This document shows positions 36,715-45,389 of a stretch of DNA of 64,000 bases, piece after piece; within the stretch, counting starts at the first letter, position 1; each line of letters opens with the position of its first letter. The DNA lies in NCBI RefSeq assembly GCF_036541425.1, contig NZ_JAZHFT010000001.1, positions 248,001 to 312,000 on the forward strand, in the 5' to 3' direction. A model generated the notes under the pieces. It was not told where the DNA came from and searched no databases. It saw only the letters and a list, made by a program, of their open reading frames with translations. The stretch is from Consotaella aegiceratis. Its GTDB lineage: Bacteria; Pseudomonadota; Alphaproteobacteria; Rhizobiales; Rhizobiaceae. The position numbers were made by a program, and so were the translations under genes.

Positions 36715-38231
36715 GGTGTCGAGATCCCCTCGCTCACGGACAGACCGTCTGGAAGGCCGCCCTCGCCAATCGTCAGGTGAGTGAATTCGGTGATGATGCC
36801 GGCATGGCGCAGCCTCTTCACATGACACGCCATCAGCGGGCTCGCCGGCTGGGCCTGTGGGTCGAAGGACGCACTCAGACGGGCCAGCCGGACGTTCTCC
36901 ACGGGTGCCTCGGGCAGCCCGAGCAGCGCCGCGACGGCGATCCGCAGATTCTTCAGCTCGACATCCTCGACGAGAATGTCGGCGATGCGCGGCGTCGTTT
37001 CGTCGACCGGCACGGCTTCGCGCGATTGAACCGGCTCGTCCTTGCCGTCCGGATCGCAGAAATAGAAGGCGTTGGCGGTGATCGCGGTGTCGACGCCGTC
37101 CATTACCACGCGGCGGAAGGTGACATCGGTCACCGCGCCGCCGCGGCCGCGCCGCGTCTTGATGCGCAGGCCACGGTCGGTGCGGCGCATGTCGCAGTCC
37201 TCGACCGTTACGCCATGGATGCCGCCGCTCATCTCCGAGCCCAGCACCACGCCGCCATGGCCGCGCTCCATCAGGCAATGGCGCACCGCGACGTTGCGGG
37301 TGGGCAGCAGATGGTCGGTCCGGCCAAGCGCTCGCTTGCCCGCCTTGATGGCGATGCAGTCGTCTCCGACGGAGAAATGCACGCCCTCGATCGTCACGTC
37401 CTCGCAACTCTCCGGATCGAAACCGTCGGTGTTCGGGCTCTCGGCCGGGTTCTGGACCGAAAGGCCGACCGCCGTCAGCCGACGGCAGCGGTAGGGATGC
37501 ACCGTCCAGGAGGGCGAATTTCGGATCACCGGACCGGCCAGCGTCAGGTCTTCGCAGCCGATCAGATGCAGGACGCGGGGGCGCCGGGCTCCGTCGCGCG
37601 TCTCCTTCGGCCATGTCCACCAGTCGCCTCGGTCACCGCCGCCGTCGATGATGCCAGGACCCGTAATCGCCAGATCGCGGCAGTCGATGGCGGTGATCAG
37701 CGCCGCGAAGCAGGCGTCCGGCAGGCCTTCCCAGGAGCCCAGCACATGGTCGCCGCGCCACGGCTCGAGAACCGGATAGGCGGCACGATCGGTAATCGCC
37801 GCCAATTCGGCGCCGTCGGCCAGATAGAGCGTCATGGCGCTCTTCAAGAACAACGGGCCGCTCAGCCACCGCCCCTTCGGCAGCATCAGCGTTCCGCCGG
37901 CGGGCACCGCATCGATCGCGCGCTGCAGTGCCGCCGTGTTGTCGGCTGCATCCGTCGAAGCGTAGTCGGCCGCGTCGATCAGCCCGGCACACGGCGCTGT
38001 GCGGAACGACAGCGGAGCGAAGCCGTCCGCATCGAGCCGATAGTCGGTGTCGGGCGTCAGATCGTGCCAGAGCTCGACGGCTTTCGTCGCCATGCCCGCT
38101 TGCGTCGCGCCAGCGCCCGTCAGGCGCCAGCCCACGGGCTGCGGCAGGTCGTATTTGGCGCCGGGCACGGCCAAGCAAAACGCCGCCGTGCGCGCCGTCA
38201 CGGCGGACGGCGCGATCGCAATCTCGGACAT
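36708..38231 (-). CDS. glycoside hydrolase family 28 (polygalacturonase-like)
   Basis: 507 residues forming a right-handed beta-helix. All four GH28 signatures are present: NTDGFDPE (near residue 266), GDDCIAIK (288), GHGGVVLGSE and LRIKTRRG. The N-terminal 90 residues form a small beta domain seen in bacterial exo-polygalacturonases. There is no signal peptide, so it cleaves galacturonides inside the cell after import. ATG 38231 is chosen; the longer frame runs through the assembly gap and is meaningless. The importer genes lie just upstream across that gap. Confidence 0.94.
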   Translation of the reverse strand: MSEIAIAPSAVTARTAAFCLAVPGAKYDLPQPVGWRLTGAGATQAGMATKAVELWHDLTPDTDYRLDADGFAPLSFRTAPCAGLIDAADYASTDAADNTAALQRAIDAVPAGGTLMLPKGRWLSGPLFLKSAMTLYLADGAELAAITDRAAYPVLEPWRGDHVLGSWEGLPDACFAALITAIDCRDLAITGPGIIDGGGDRGDWWTWPKETRDGARRPRVLHLIGCEDLTLAGPVIRNSPSWTVHPYRCRRLTAVGLSVQNPAESPNTDGFDPESCEDVTIEGVHFSVGDDCIAIKAGKRALGRTDHLLPTRNVAVRHCLMERGHGGVVLGSEMSGGIHGVTVEDCDMRRTDRGLRIKTRRGRGGAVTDVTFRRVVMDGVDTAITANAFYFCDPDGKDEPVQSREAVPVDETTPRIADILVEDVELKNLRIAVAALLGLPEAPVENVRLARLSASFDPQAQPASPLMACHVKRLRHAGIITEFTHLTIGEGGLPDGLSVSEGISTPC

Positions 38232-38239
38232 GGGGTCTC

Positions 38240-38427
38240 TTCGATGGTTGGCGAACGGTTCGCCGGAGGGGCTTGCGGCGGCCGGGGCCCCGCACTCCCC
38301 TGCCACCATCAGCCCAGGATGTCGTACNNNNNNNNNNGGTTCTTTGGTTGGTGGGCCGACGGGTCGCCGGGGGGGGGGGGGGGGGCCGGGCCCCCCCCAA
38401 GCCGATGACACTATCAGCCCTGGATGT
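38240..38427. repeat. near-duplicate contig ends around the N gap
   Basis: Left of the gap, 38240-38327 reads through ATGGTTGGCGAACGGTTCGC, a GC block and then ATCAGCCCAGGATGTC. Right of it, 38338-38427 has the same order with errors: GGTTGGTGGGCCGACGGGTC, a run of 17 G (38369-38385) and 8 C (38391-38398), then ATCAGCCCTGGATGTC. Both copies contain the stop codon and last few codons of the binding-protein gene. The right copy resembles low-quality read ends. The likely truth is one spacer of about 77-80 bp between the binding-protein and GH28 genes. Confidence 0.75.
38328..38337. other. assembly gap (10 N)
   Basis: Ten unknown bases mark a scaffold join between two contigs. Ten is a conventional placeholder, so the true distance is not known from this. 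The sequences on both sides look like two versions of the same spacer; see the repeat at 38240-38427. Confidence 0.97.
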
Positions 38428-39676
38428 CTTCCAGTTCGTCGTTGAACTGCTCGATCATATCTTCAGCAGCATCCTCGGCGGTCATCTGACCGTAGGCGAC
38501 GGCCTCGAGCGAATCCTTGAAGATCTCGCGGATATCCGGGTTCTCATCGTGCGGCGAGGCGGTCGGACCGGTCGCGTTCATGATGATCTCGTGGGCTTCC
38601 ACGACCTTCGGATCGAAGGCGTCGGCCTTGCTGAGCGCCTCGAAGGCAACCTTCGAGGACGGAATGCCGCGCGTGTCCTTGAGGATCTCGTATCCCTCGG
38701 GCTCGTTCAGCAGGCAGTTCACGATCTGCGCCGCCGCTTTCGGGTTTTTCGAGTTCTTCGAAATCGAGAACAGCATAGACGGCTTGCGATAGACGCCTTC
38801 CGTCGTGGCGCCATCGACCATCAGCGGCTTCGTCGGGGCGAGATACTGATCGCCGAGCGGATCGGCGTACTTGGCGTAGGTCGAGTCCCACTCGTAGGTG
38901 CCGGCGATCTCGCCTTTGCCCCAGATCTGCGTTTCGAAGAGTTCAACCTTGCCGTCGCTCGCCACGTCCTTCCAGGACCGGATCGTGCCCGAATCGACCA
39001 AGTTCTGGTAGAACTTGATGCCGTCGGCCAGTTCTTCGGGCGTCCAGGCAACCATGCCGGTCTCCGGGTCAACCAGATCCTTGCCGGTCTTCTGGGTGAC
39101 GACCAGCGACACGACGAGCACGGCGTTCAGCTTGGCGGCTTCGAACGGATAGTAGTCCTCGCCGAGCTTCTCCTTCATCACCTTGGCGTCCGCGGTCAAC
39201 TCGTCCCAAGTGGAGGGAATGGCGAGGCCGGCCTTGTCGAAGGTGTCCTTGTTGAACAGGAACACGCGACCCGTTGTGGACACCGGGATGCCGTTCAGAT
39301 GCCCCTTGACCTCGGCCGCCGCCAAATCGTCCTCGGAATACTGGCTGAGATCGATCGTGTCGGAATAGTCGCGCAGATCGGCAAAGCCCGTGCCGTCGGG
39401 CGACAGCAGCGGCAGCCACGGCCAGTTGACCTGCATGATGTCGGCCTCGGTGCTGCCCGCGATCTGCGTGGTCAGCTTTTCCTGGTGGCCGGAGAAGCCC
39501 GTGAATTCGGGCTTGATCGTATGGCCGTACTTCTCGCCGCAGGCCTTGAGGGCTTCCTGCGTGGCCTGATGGCGGCTGTCGCCACCCCACCAGGACATCC
39601 GGAGTTCGGCGGCCTGACCGGCCGTCGAGAGCGTCATCGCGGCGGCGGTGACCAGCAGCATCGACTTCAGTTTCAT
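38414..39676 (-). CDS. ABC transporter substrate-binding protein, probable oligogalacturonide binder
   Basis: 420-residue CUT1 binding protein. Signal peptide of about 22 residues (LLVTAAAMTLSTAGQAA), then LRMSWWGGDSRHQATQEAL. AGGAGG precedes ATG 39676. It lies downstream of its ATPase and two permeases and directly before the GH28 and GH105 genes, as in pectin-utilisation operons with TogMNAB-like importers. The last residues abut the assembly gap region, so the C-terminus (EDIQG) should be viewed with slight caution. Confidence 0.92.
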   Translation of the reverse strand: MKLKSMLLVTAAAMTLSTAGQAAELRMSWWGGDSRHQATQEALKACGEKYGHTIKPEFTGFSGHQEKLTTQIAGSTEADIMQVNWPWLPLLSPDGTGFADLRDYSDTIDLSQYSEDDLAAAEVKGHLNGIPVSTTGRVFLFNKDTFDKAGLAIPSTWDELTADAKVMKEKLGEDYYPFEAAKLNAVLVVSLVVTQKTGKDLVDPETGMVAWTPEELADGIKFYQNLVDSGTIRSWKDVASDGKVELFETQIWGKGEIAGTYEWDSTYAKYADPLGDQYLAPTKPLMVDGATTEGVYRKPSMLFSISKNSKNPKAAAQIVNCLLNEPEGYEILKDTRGIPSSKVAFEALSKADAFDPKVVEAHEIIMNATGPTASPHDENPDIREIFKDSLEAVAYGQMTAEDAAEDMIEQFNDELEDIQG

Positions 39677-39706
39677 AGGGACTTCCTCCTCAGTTGAAAG
39701 TGCGCG

Positions 39707-40831
39707 TTAGTGGGTGACCGGCAGCGAGATGTTCTCGCCGGACGTCCGGTCGAAGATGTGGACGGAATTGAGGTCCGGCTGCAGCATCACGGCGCCCGAG
39801 GACCGGTCGGCAGCCTCGTATTCGGCGGCCGGCACCACGGACACGGCGCGGGCCGAGCCGAGGTCGACATGCAGCACCACTTCGTGGCCCAGGAACTCGA
39901 CCGTGGAGATTCGGCCCTTCAAGCCGTCTCCGCCGGCCCCGACGGGCGTCAGATATTGCGGGCGAACGCCGAGCGTGACCTCCTTGGCCCCGCCGCGCGG
40001 CACCCGGTCGGCCAGCTCCCGGCCCAGGGCCACGGACTGGCCGCCGAAATGGAACACGGGTTCCGCATCGCCCTCAAGCCGGCCCTCCAGGAGGTTCATC
40101 TCGGGGCTGCCGATGAAGCCGGCGACGAAGATGTTGGCGGGCCGGTTGAACAGCGTCTTGGGGTCGGCGACCTGCATGATGTGGCCGTCCTTCATGACGC
40201 AGATCCGGTCGCCCATGGTCATGGCTTCCGTCTGGTCATGGGTGACGTAGACGACCGTCGACGACATGCCCTCCTGCTTCAGACGCTTGTGCAGGTCGGT
40301 GATGCGCACGCGCATGGAGGCGCGCAGCTTGGCGTCGAGATTGGACAGCGGCTCGTCGAACAGGAAGACTTCGGGCTTCTTGATCAGGGCGCGGCCCAAC
40401 GCCACGCGCTGTGCCTGGCCGCCGGAGAGCTGCTTGGGCAGCCGGTCGAGCAGTTCCTCGATCTCCAGGATGCGGGCGACCTCGGCCGTCGCCGCCGCGA
40501 TCTCTTCCTTGGGCTTGTGCTGAAGACGCAGGCCGAAGGAGAGATTGCTCCTCACCTTCATGTGCGGATAGAGCGCGTAGTTCTGGAACACCATGGCGAT
40601 GCCGCGCTGGCCCGGCGCCAGCCGATTGACGATGCGCTCGCCGATACGGATCTCGCCGCCGGTAATCGACTCCAGGCCCGCGATCATCCGAAGGGTGGTC
40701 GACTTGGCGCAGCCGGAAGGGCCGACGAGCACCATGAACTCGCCGTCCGCGACGTTCAGGTTGATCCCATGCACCGCCTTGAAGCCGTTGCCGTAGACTT
40801 TTTCGACGTTCTTGATTTCGAGGTGAGCCAT
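39707..40831 (-). CDS. sugar ABC transporter ATP-binding protein (UgpC/TogA-like)
   Basis: 374 residues with ATPase and C-terminal TOBE-type domain. Walker A reads GPSGCAKST, with Ala in place of the usual Gly before Lys, a variant I have seen in related Rhizobiales ATPases. The signature LSGGQAQRV and Walker B VFLFDEP are normal. AAAGG precedes ATG 40831, just after the permease stop. It powers the probable oligogalacturonide importer. Confidence 0.95.
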   Translation of the reverse strand: MAHLEIKNVEKVYGNGFKAVHGINLNVADGEFMVLVGPSGCAKSTTLRMIAGLESITGGEIRIGERIVNRLAPGQRGIAMVFQNYALYPHMKVRSNLSFGLRLQHKPKEEIAAATAEVARILEIEELLDRLPKQLSGGQAQRVALGRALIKKPEVFLFDEPLSNLDAKLRASMRVRITDLHKRLKQEGMSSTVVYVTHDQTEAMTMGDRICVMKDGHIMQVADPKTLFNRPANIFVAGFIGSPEMNLLEGRLEGDAEPVFHFGGQSVALGRELADRVPRGGAKEVTLGVRPQYLTPVGAGGDGLKGRISTVEFLGHEVVLHVDLGSARAVSVVPAAEYEAADRSSGAVMLQPDLNSVHIFDRTSGENISLPVTH

Positions 40832-40835
40832 CGTT

Positions 40836-41756
40836 TCAGCCTTTCACACCGCCGGCCGAGATGCCTTCGATGAAGTATTTCTGAGCGAGGAAGAACACGA
40901 TCAGCGCCGGCGCCAGCGCCAGGACCGACATCGACAGGATGCGGTTCCAATCGAATGCTTCGGTGGTGTCGATCGAGAGTTTGAGTGCGAGCGAGACCGG
41001 GAATTTCTCGACGGAGGAGATGTAGATGAGCGGCCCCAGGAAGTCGTTCATGGTCCACATGAACTGGAACAGGCAGACCGAGATGATCGCCGGCGCGAGC
41101 ATGGGCACGACGATGTAGATCAGCGTCTGCAAAGAGTTGGCGCCGTCGACGCGCGCCGCCTCTTCCATGTCGCTCGGCAGAGCCCGCAGGAACTGCACCA
41201 CCATGAAGACGAAGAAGGCGTCGCCGGCAAAGGCGGAGGGCACCCAGAGCGGCAGGAAGGTATCGAGCCAGCCGAGATCGCGGAACAGGATGTATTGCGG
41301 AATGCGCGTGACCACGTTCGGCAGCAGCAGCAGCGCGATCAGGATGGAGAACAGCGCCTTCTTGCCGGGAAAGTCGAACCGGGCGAAGCCGTAGGCGACC
41401 AGCGTGCAGGAGATGGCGGTGCCCACCACCTTGGGCGCGATGATCAGGAAGGTGTTCCAGAAGAATCGTGCGAAGGTGTAGGGCGTCGAGGTCTGCCAGC
41501 CCTTGACGTAGCCTTCGAGCGTCGGATGCGTCGGGATGAAGCCGGGATTGTTGAAGATCTCGGTGTTGTTCTTGAAGGACGCCCCGATCAGCCAGATCAG
41601 CGGATAGAGCATGATGAAGCCGACCACGAGAAGCGCGATGTAGCGGAAGGCGGCAGAGATCCTCTCGCGCCGGCGCTCGCGGGTCTGGATGGCGACCGGA
41701 TCGTCGGCACCCAGGACGGGAAGGTCGAAAGCGACTTTGTCGTTGCTCGCGTCCAT
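40836..41756 (-). CDS. sugar ABC transporter permease (MalG/TogN-like)
   Basis: 306 residues with six helices after a 35-residue cytoplasmic tail. The EAA loop reads DMEEAARVDGANSLQTLIYI. AGGAG precedes ATG 41756, which lies 3 bp after the stop of the partner permease. Channel half of the pectin-oligomer importer. Confidence 0.94.
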   Translation of the reverse strand: MDASNDKVAFDLPVLGADDPVAIQTRERRRERISAAFRYIALLVVGFIMLYPLIWLIGASFKNNTEIFNNPGFIPTHPTLEGYVKGWQTSTPYTFARFFWNTFLIIAPKVVGTAISCTLVAYGFARFDFPGKKALFSILIALLLLPNVVTRIPQYILFRDLGWLDTFLPLWVPSAFAGDAFFVFMVVQFLRALPSDMEEAARVDGANSLQTLIYIVVPMLAPAIISVCLFQFMWTMNDFLGPLIYISSVEKFPVSLALKLSIDTTEAFDWNRILSMSVLALAPALIVFFLAQKYFIEGISAGGVKG

Positions 41757-41759
41757 GAC

Positions 41760-42641
41760 TCAGCTCCTCTTGTCGCCGGCGTAGTAGACCCAGTGCCGGG
41801 ACGACCAGAACGCAACCAGGGTCAAGACCATGATGATGACGAAGAGCACCCAGGCGATCGCGGACGCATAGCCCATGTCGAACTTCTTGAACGCTTCCTC
41901 GTAGATGTAGAGAGGCAGCAGGTAGGTCGACTTCAGCGGGCCGCCTTCGGTGATCACGTATGGTCCGTTGAACTCCTGGAAGGCCTGGACCATCTGCATG
42001 ATCAGATTGAAGAAGATCACCGGCGTGATCAGCGGCAGCGTGACGAAGATGAAGGTCGTGACCTTGCCGGCGCCGTCGATGGCCGCCGCCTCGTAGAGCG
42101 ACTTGTCGACCGACTGCAGCGCGGCCAGGAAGATCACCATGGCCGAGCCGAACTGCCACATGCGCAGCAGCGTGATGGTGAACAGCGCGTTGGTCGGGTC
42201 GCCGAACCAGTTGACGGCGTCGAAACCCATGCCCACCAGGATCATGTTGACGAGCCCGGCCTCGGCGAAGATGTAGCGCCACAGCACCGCGATCGCGATC
42301 GATCCGCCGAGGATCGACGGGACGTAATAGGCGGTCCGGAAGAAATTGATGAATTTCAGCTTGTAGTTCAGGATACCGGCGATGAAGAGCGCAAAGGCCA
42401 GCTTCAGCGGCACCGTGGTAAACACGTAGATCAGCGTCACCGTCAGCGACTTGCGAAAGGTGCGGTCGCGGGTGAACAGATCGATGAAGTTCTCCAGACC
42501 GACCCACTTGGGCGCACTGACCAGCGGATAGTCGGTGAAGCTCAGATAGAGCGAGGCCAGGAACGGCAGGCCGGTGAAGACCACCAGGCCGATGATGAAG
42601 GGGGTGAGGTAAGCCAGCCCCAGAAAGCGGCTCTGACCCAT
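41760..42641 (-). CDS. sugar ABC transporter permease (MalF/TogM-like)
   Basis: 293 residues with six helices; the EAA loop reads LYEAAAIDGAGKVTTFIFVT. ATG 42641 is chosen because AAAGGAG lies just upstream and the first helix follows the start; the longer frame from 42833 adds a tail without membrane features. It is the first clear gene of the minus-strand pectin operon, divergent from the AraC regulator, and its start overlaps the stop of a possible 44-codon leader frame. Confidence 0.93.
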   Translation of the reverse strand: MGQSRFLGLAYLTPFIIGLVVFTGLPFLASLYLSFTDYPLVSAPKWVGLENFIDLFTRDRTFRKSLTVTLIYVFTTVPLKLAFALFIAGILNYKLKFINFFRTAYYVPSILGGSIAIAVLWRYIFAEAGLVNMILVGMGFDAVNWFGDPTNALFTITLLRMWQFGSAMVIFLAALQSVDKSLYEAAAIDGAGKVTTFIFVTLPLITPVIFFNLIMQMVQAFQEFNGPYVITEGGPLKSTYLLPLYIYEEAFKKFDMGYASAIAWVLFVIIMVLTLVAFWSSRHWVYYAGDKRS

Positions 42642-42775
42642 CAGTCGGCTCCTTTCCGCGAGACCGTGGCGGCAGCCTGCGGCGCCGATCCCCGGTCTTG
42701 GCTGCCGATGTCGCGGCAGGAGTTCGCATAAGCCCCGGCCACGCCGGGCGTGATGTTCGGCAGGTGATCGTTCAA
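42641..42775 (-). CDS. possible small leader ORF (44 residues) coupled to the permease
   Basis: A short frame opens with TTG at 42775, 7 bp after GGGAGG, and ends in a TGA that shares its A with the permease ATG, the usual sign of translational coupling. The peptide reads NDHLPNITPGVAGAYANSC and continues with a Gln/Ala-rich end. It has no hydrophobic helix and I recognise no family. It may be a leader peptide or chance. Confidence 0.3.
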   Translation of the reverse strand: MNDHLPNITPGVAGAYANSCRDIGSQDRGSAPQAAATVSRKGAD

Positions 42776-43152
42776 AGCATTGGCCTCCCGGCTGCTCCTG
42801 ATCGTGAAGAGGTGACGGACCTACCCCATTCAAAGGCGGGTCAGCATGGCGCTCCGATCGAGCAAGCCCGGTTCATGTGTTTCCTCTGACGCCCGACCGG
42901 CGGCCCGGCCATTCCATGACAGGACTCCACCGGGTCCCGCGGCTCGTGGGGATCGGCCGACACCGTCTGGCTCGCCCCCGCAAGCCAAAACAAATATTGC
43001 TAGAGAGAGTCGAAATCGTGCATCATGTCGATCGTGATTGCCATCTGTCGATGCTGACAACTCGCCGATCCAGCGCCAACTTTCGCCGCACGTTGCGATT
43101 ATCGACCTCCCTACTCTCCTTTTTCTTTCTTGTCGGCTAGTATCCTGAAACG
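42776..43152. other. divergent regulatory region between pectin operon and AraC regulator
   Basis: 377 bp without a supported gene. It is locally more AT-rich near 42985-43010 and 43090-43140, as expected for promoters on both strands. I could not fix an unambiguous -35/-10 pair or operator. Confidence 0.45.
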
Positions 43153-44112
43153 ATGGCGCGAAGCCAATTGACGAATCCGGACAAAAAGATGGACAAAAGT
43201 GAAGGTCATGTCCTGTCGGGTATTCCGGCCGCCGCCGTCACCCTGTCGCTGACGCGCTCGATCATCAAAATGGAGCATTCCCGCACCTGGATGATCGACA
43301 AGACCAACACGGTCTACGACCTGATCGTCTGCCTGGAAGGCGAGGCAGAATACCGCATCGGCAACCAGCATTTTCACCTGACGCCGGGCGACGCGATGCT
43401 GATCCCGAAGGATACCCGCTTCATCGGCTGGAATCCCGGCAAACGCATCATGATCGGCATCGCCCAGCATTTTTCGCTGGATCTGTTCAACCAGCACGAC
43501 CTGATCGCCCAGATGGACCTGCAGCCCATGGTTCGACTATCGCGCTGGGCGATGCTGGAGCCGCTTGCCCGTCACTATCGCCAGATCTCGCCGCCGTCAT
43601 CGACGACGCTGATGCAGTTCCATCTCTTCATGGTGCTGCTGATGGAATTCATCGACGATGCCTTCGTCGCCTGGAAATCGCTGAACGTCGGACCGATGAA
43701 CGAAACGCAGGGTCTACCGCTGGCCGTCATGCTGGCCGCAACGCAGATCAGTGCCGCGCCGCTCGATCCGGAGATCACCGAGCGCGTCGTCAAGGCAGCC
43801 CCCTACAATGCCGACTATTTCCAGCGCGAGTTCCGCCAGCGGATCGGCCTGACGCCGCGCAAGTTCCAGGAATTCAAACGCATGGAGCGGGCTATGCAAC
43901 TGCTCCAGGCCGGCCGCTCGATCAGCGAGACCGCGGCCGCGATCGGCTATGCCGACGTCTACTACTTTTCACGCATGTTCAGACGCTATATCGGCACCAG
44001 CCCGCGCGGCTATCAGCGGGCCATGCAGCAGCATCGCGACGGCCACTATCCGCGCGGCGAGGAAGACGGGCAAATCCTCTATCCGATCCTGCCGCATTCG
44101 AGCCAACGCTGA
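43153..44112 (+). CDS. AraC-family transcriptional regulator
   Basis: 319 residues. The N-terminal half is a cupin-like ligand domain (YDLIVCLEGEAEYRIG, then LTPGDAMLIP). The C-terminal half carries the double helix-turn-helix: FQREFRQRIGLTPRKFQEFK, then ISETAAAIGYADVYYFSRMF and RYIGTSPRGYQ, which is diagnostic. A start at 43153 is used; ATG 43189 is possible. It faces the pectin operon and is probably its activator, responding to a uronide. Confidence 0.93.
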   Translation: MARSQLTNPDKKMDKSEGHVLSGIPAAAVTLSLTRSIIKMEHSRTWMIDKTNTVYDLIVCLEGEAEYRIGNQHFHLTPGDAMLIPKDTRFIGWNPGKRIMIGIAQHFSLDLFNQHDLIAQMDLQPMVRLSRWAMLEPLARHYRQISPPSSTTLMQFHLFMVLLMEFIDDAFVAWKSLNVGPMNETQGLPLAVMLAATQISAAPLDPEITERVVKAAPYNADYFQREFRQRIGLTPRKFQEFKRMERAMQLLQAGRSISETAAAIGYADVYYFSRMFRRYIGTSPRGYQRAMQQHRDGHYPRGEEDGQILYPILPHSSQR

Positions 44113-44131
44113 GCTCGGCGGACGCGGGAAA

Positions 44132-44160
44132 GGGCCGGCGGCCCGGGGATCGGGGGCCGC
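44132..44160. terminator. GC-rich stem-loop between convergent AraC and ABC ATPase genes
   Basis: GCGGCCC (44138-44144) pairs with GGGCCGC (44154-44160); an alternative GGGCC-GGC-GGCCC hairpin lies at 44132-44144. The two are mutually exclusive. No T run, so the terminator call is tentative. Confidence 0.4.
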
Positions 44161-44170
44161 GCCCGTCGTG

Positions 44171-45310
44171 TCAGGCCGCTCGGGCAGACAGCAGCGAAGG
44201 ATCGATTTCGCTCAAGGGGATAGCGCGCTCGAAGGCCCTGCCGTCAGTATCGAAGAGGTGGCAGTCGCTGCCGTGCAGGCCGAGTTGCAGCGGCGTACCC
44301 ACACGGATCGGCGCGGCACCCGGCAAAAGGGCGGTGAAGACGGTGTCCTCGCTGTCGATCGCCGTATAGGCCACGGTGTGGATGCCCAGCCGCTCGATCA
44401 CCGTCGGCCTCACGTCCAGCCGCGCGTCGCCGGCATCCAGCTGCACATGCTCAGGCCGGATGCCGAGCGTCAGGATCTGGCCCTCCAGACCAGGGCGCGC
44501 CTTCACCGGCACACGCAGGCTGGCGCCGCCATTCGGCAGCGCGACGGTGACCTCGTCCTCGGCGCTGGCGGTGCAGACGACCGGCAGAAGGTTCATCTTG
44601 GGGTTGCCGATGAAGCCCGCGACGAAGAGGTTGCAGGGCTTGTGGTAGAGTTCCAGCGGTGTCCCGACCTGGCTTATCAGGCCGCCGTCCAGCACCACGA
44701 TGCGGTCGGCCATGGTCATCGCCTCGATCTGGTCGTGGGTGACGTAGATCATCGTCGCGTCGAGATTGGTGTGCAGCTTCGACAGCTCCACCCGCATGTC
44801 GGCGCGCAGCGCCGCGTCGAGATTGCTGAGCGGCTCGTCGAACAGGAATACCGAGGGTTCGCGCACGATGGCGCGGCCGATGGCGACGCGCTGGCGCTGG
44901 CCGCCGGACAGCTGGCTGGGCTTGTGCTGGAGGCGCTCGTCGAGCTTCAGGATCGCCGAGGCCCGGCGCACCTTGCGCTCGACCTCGTCTCTGGACAGCC
45001 GCTCCACGCGCAACGGAAAGGCGATGTTCTCGTAGACCGTCATGTGGGGGTAGAGCGCATAGGACTGGAAGACCATCGAGATCCCGCGCTTGACCGGTTC
45101 GACGTCGTTGACGACGGTGCCGTCGATCTGCACTTCGCCCGCGGTGATGTCCTCGAGCCCGGCGATCATCCGCAAGAGAGTCGATTTTCCGCAGCCCGAC
45201 GGGCCGACGAAGACGACGAACTCTCCGTGCCGGATCTCGAGGGACACGCCCTTGATGACCTCCGTCTCGTCGAAGGACTTGCGGACGTCGACCATTTTCA
45301 GCTGACCCAT
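44171..45310 (-). CDS. sugar ABC transporter ATP-binding protein (UgpC/MalK family)
   Basis: 379 residues. Walker A GPSGCGKST, signature LSGGQRQRV, Walker B VFLFDEP and a C-terminal TOBE domain. The start at 45310 gives the family N-terminus GQLKMVDVRKSF; an upstream in-frame ATG at 45364 is rejected. No permease gene adjoins it on this strand. The permease pair and binding protein at 50190-53402 lack their own ATPase, so this protein is the likely motor, split off to the divergent arm with the oxidoreductase and ROK genes. Confidence 0.93.
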   Translation of the reverse strand: MGQLKMVDVRKSFDETEVIKGVSLEIRHGEFVVFVGPSGCGKSTLLRMIAGLEDITAGEVQIDGTVVNDVEPVKRGISMVFQSYALYPHMTVYENIAFPLRVERLSRDEVERKVRRASAILKLDERLQHKPSQLSGGQRQRVAIGRAIVREPSVFLFDEPLSNLDAALRADMRVELSKLHTNLDATMIYVTHDQIEAMTMADRIVVLDGGLISQVGTPLELYHKPCNLFVAGFIGNPKMNLLPVVCTASAEDEVTVALPNGGASLRVPVKARPGLEGQILTLGIRPEHVQLDAGDARLDVRPTVIERLGIHTVAYTAIDSEDTVFTALLPGAAPIRVGTPLQLGLHGSDCHLFDTDGRAFERAIPLSEIDPSLLSARAA

Positions 45311-45389
45311 CGGCCACCCCCTGTCGTCTTGGTTCTGCACTTCCACAAGAAGCGCCCCATGCATGAAACCTCGGGTTCGCGCGGCCCGC

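Noticed and set aside
38369..38398. 17-G and 8-C homopolymer runs
   Set aside because: Taken as sequencing noise at a contig end because the left contig carries a normal version of the same spacer; not a real repeat or structure.
42740..42752. CACGCCGGGCGTG palindrome before the pectin importer
   Set aside because: It falls inside the possible leader ORF and its length is within chance for this GC content.
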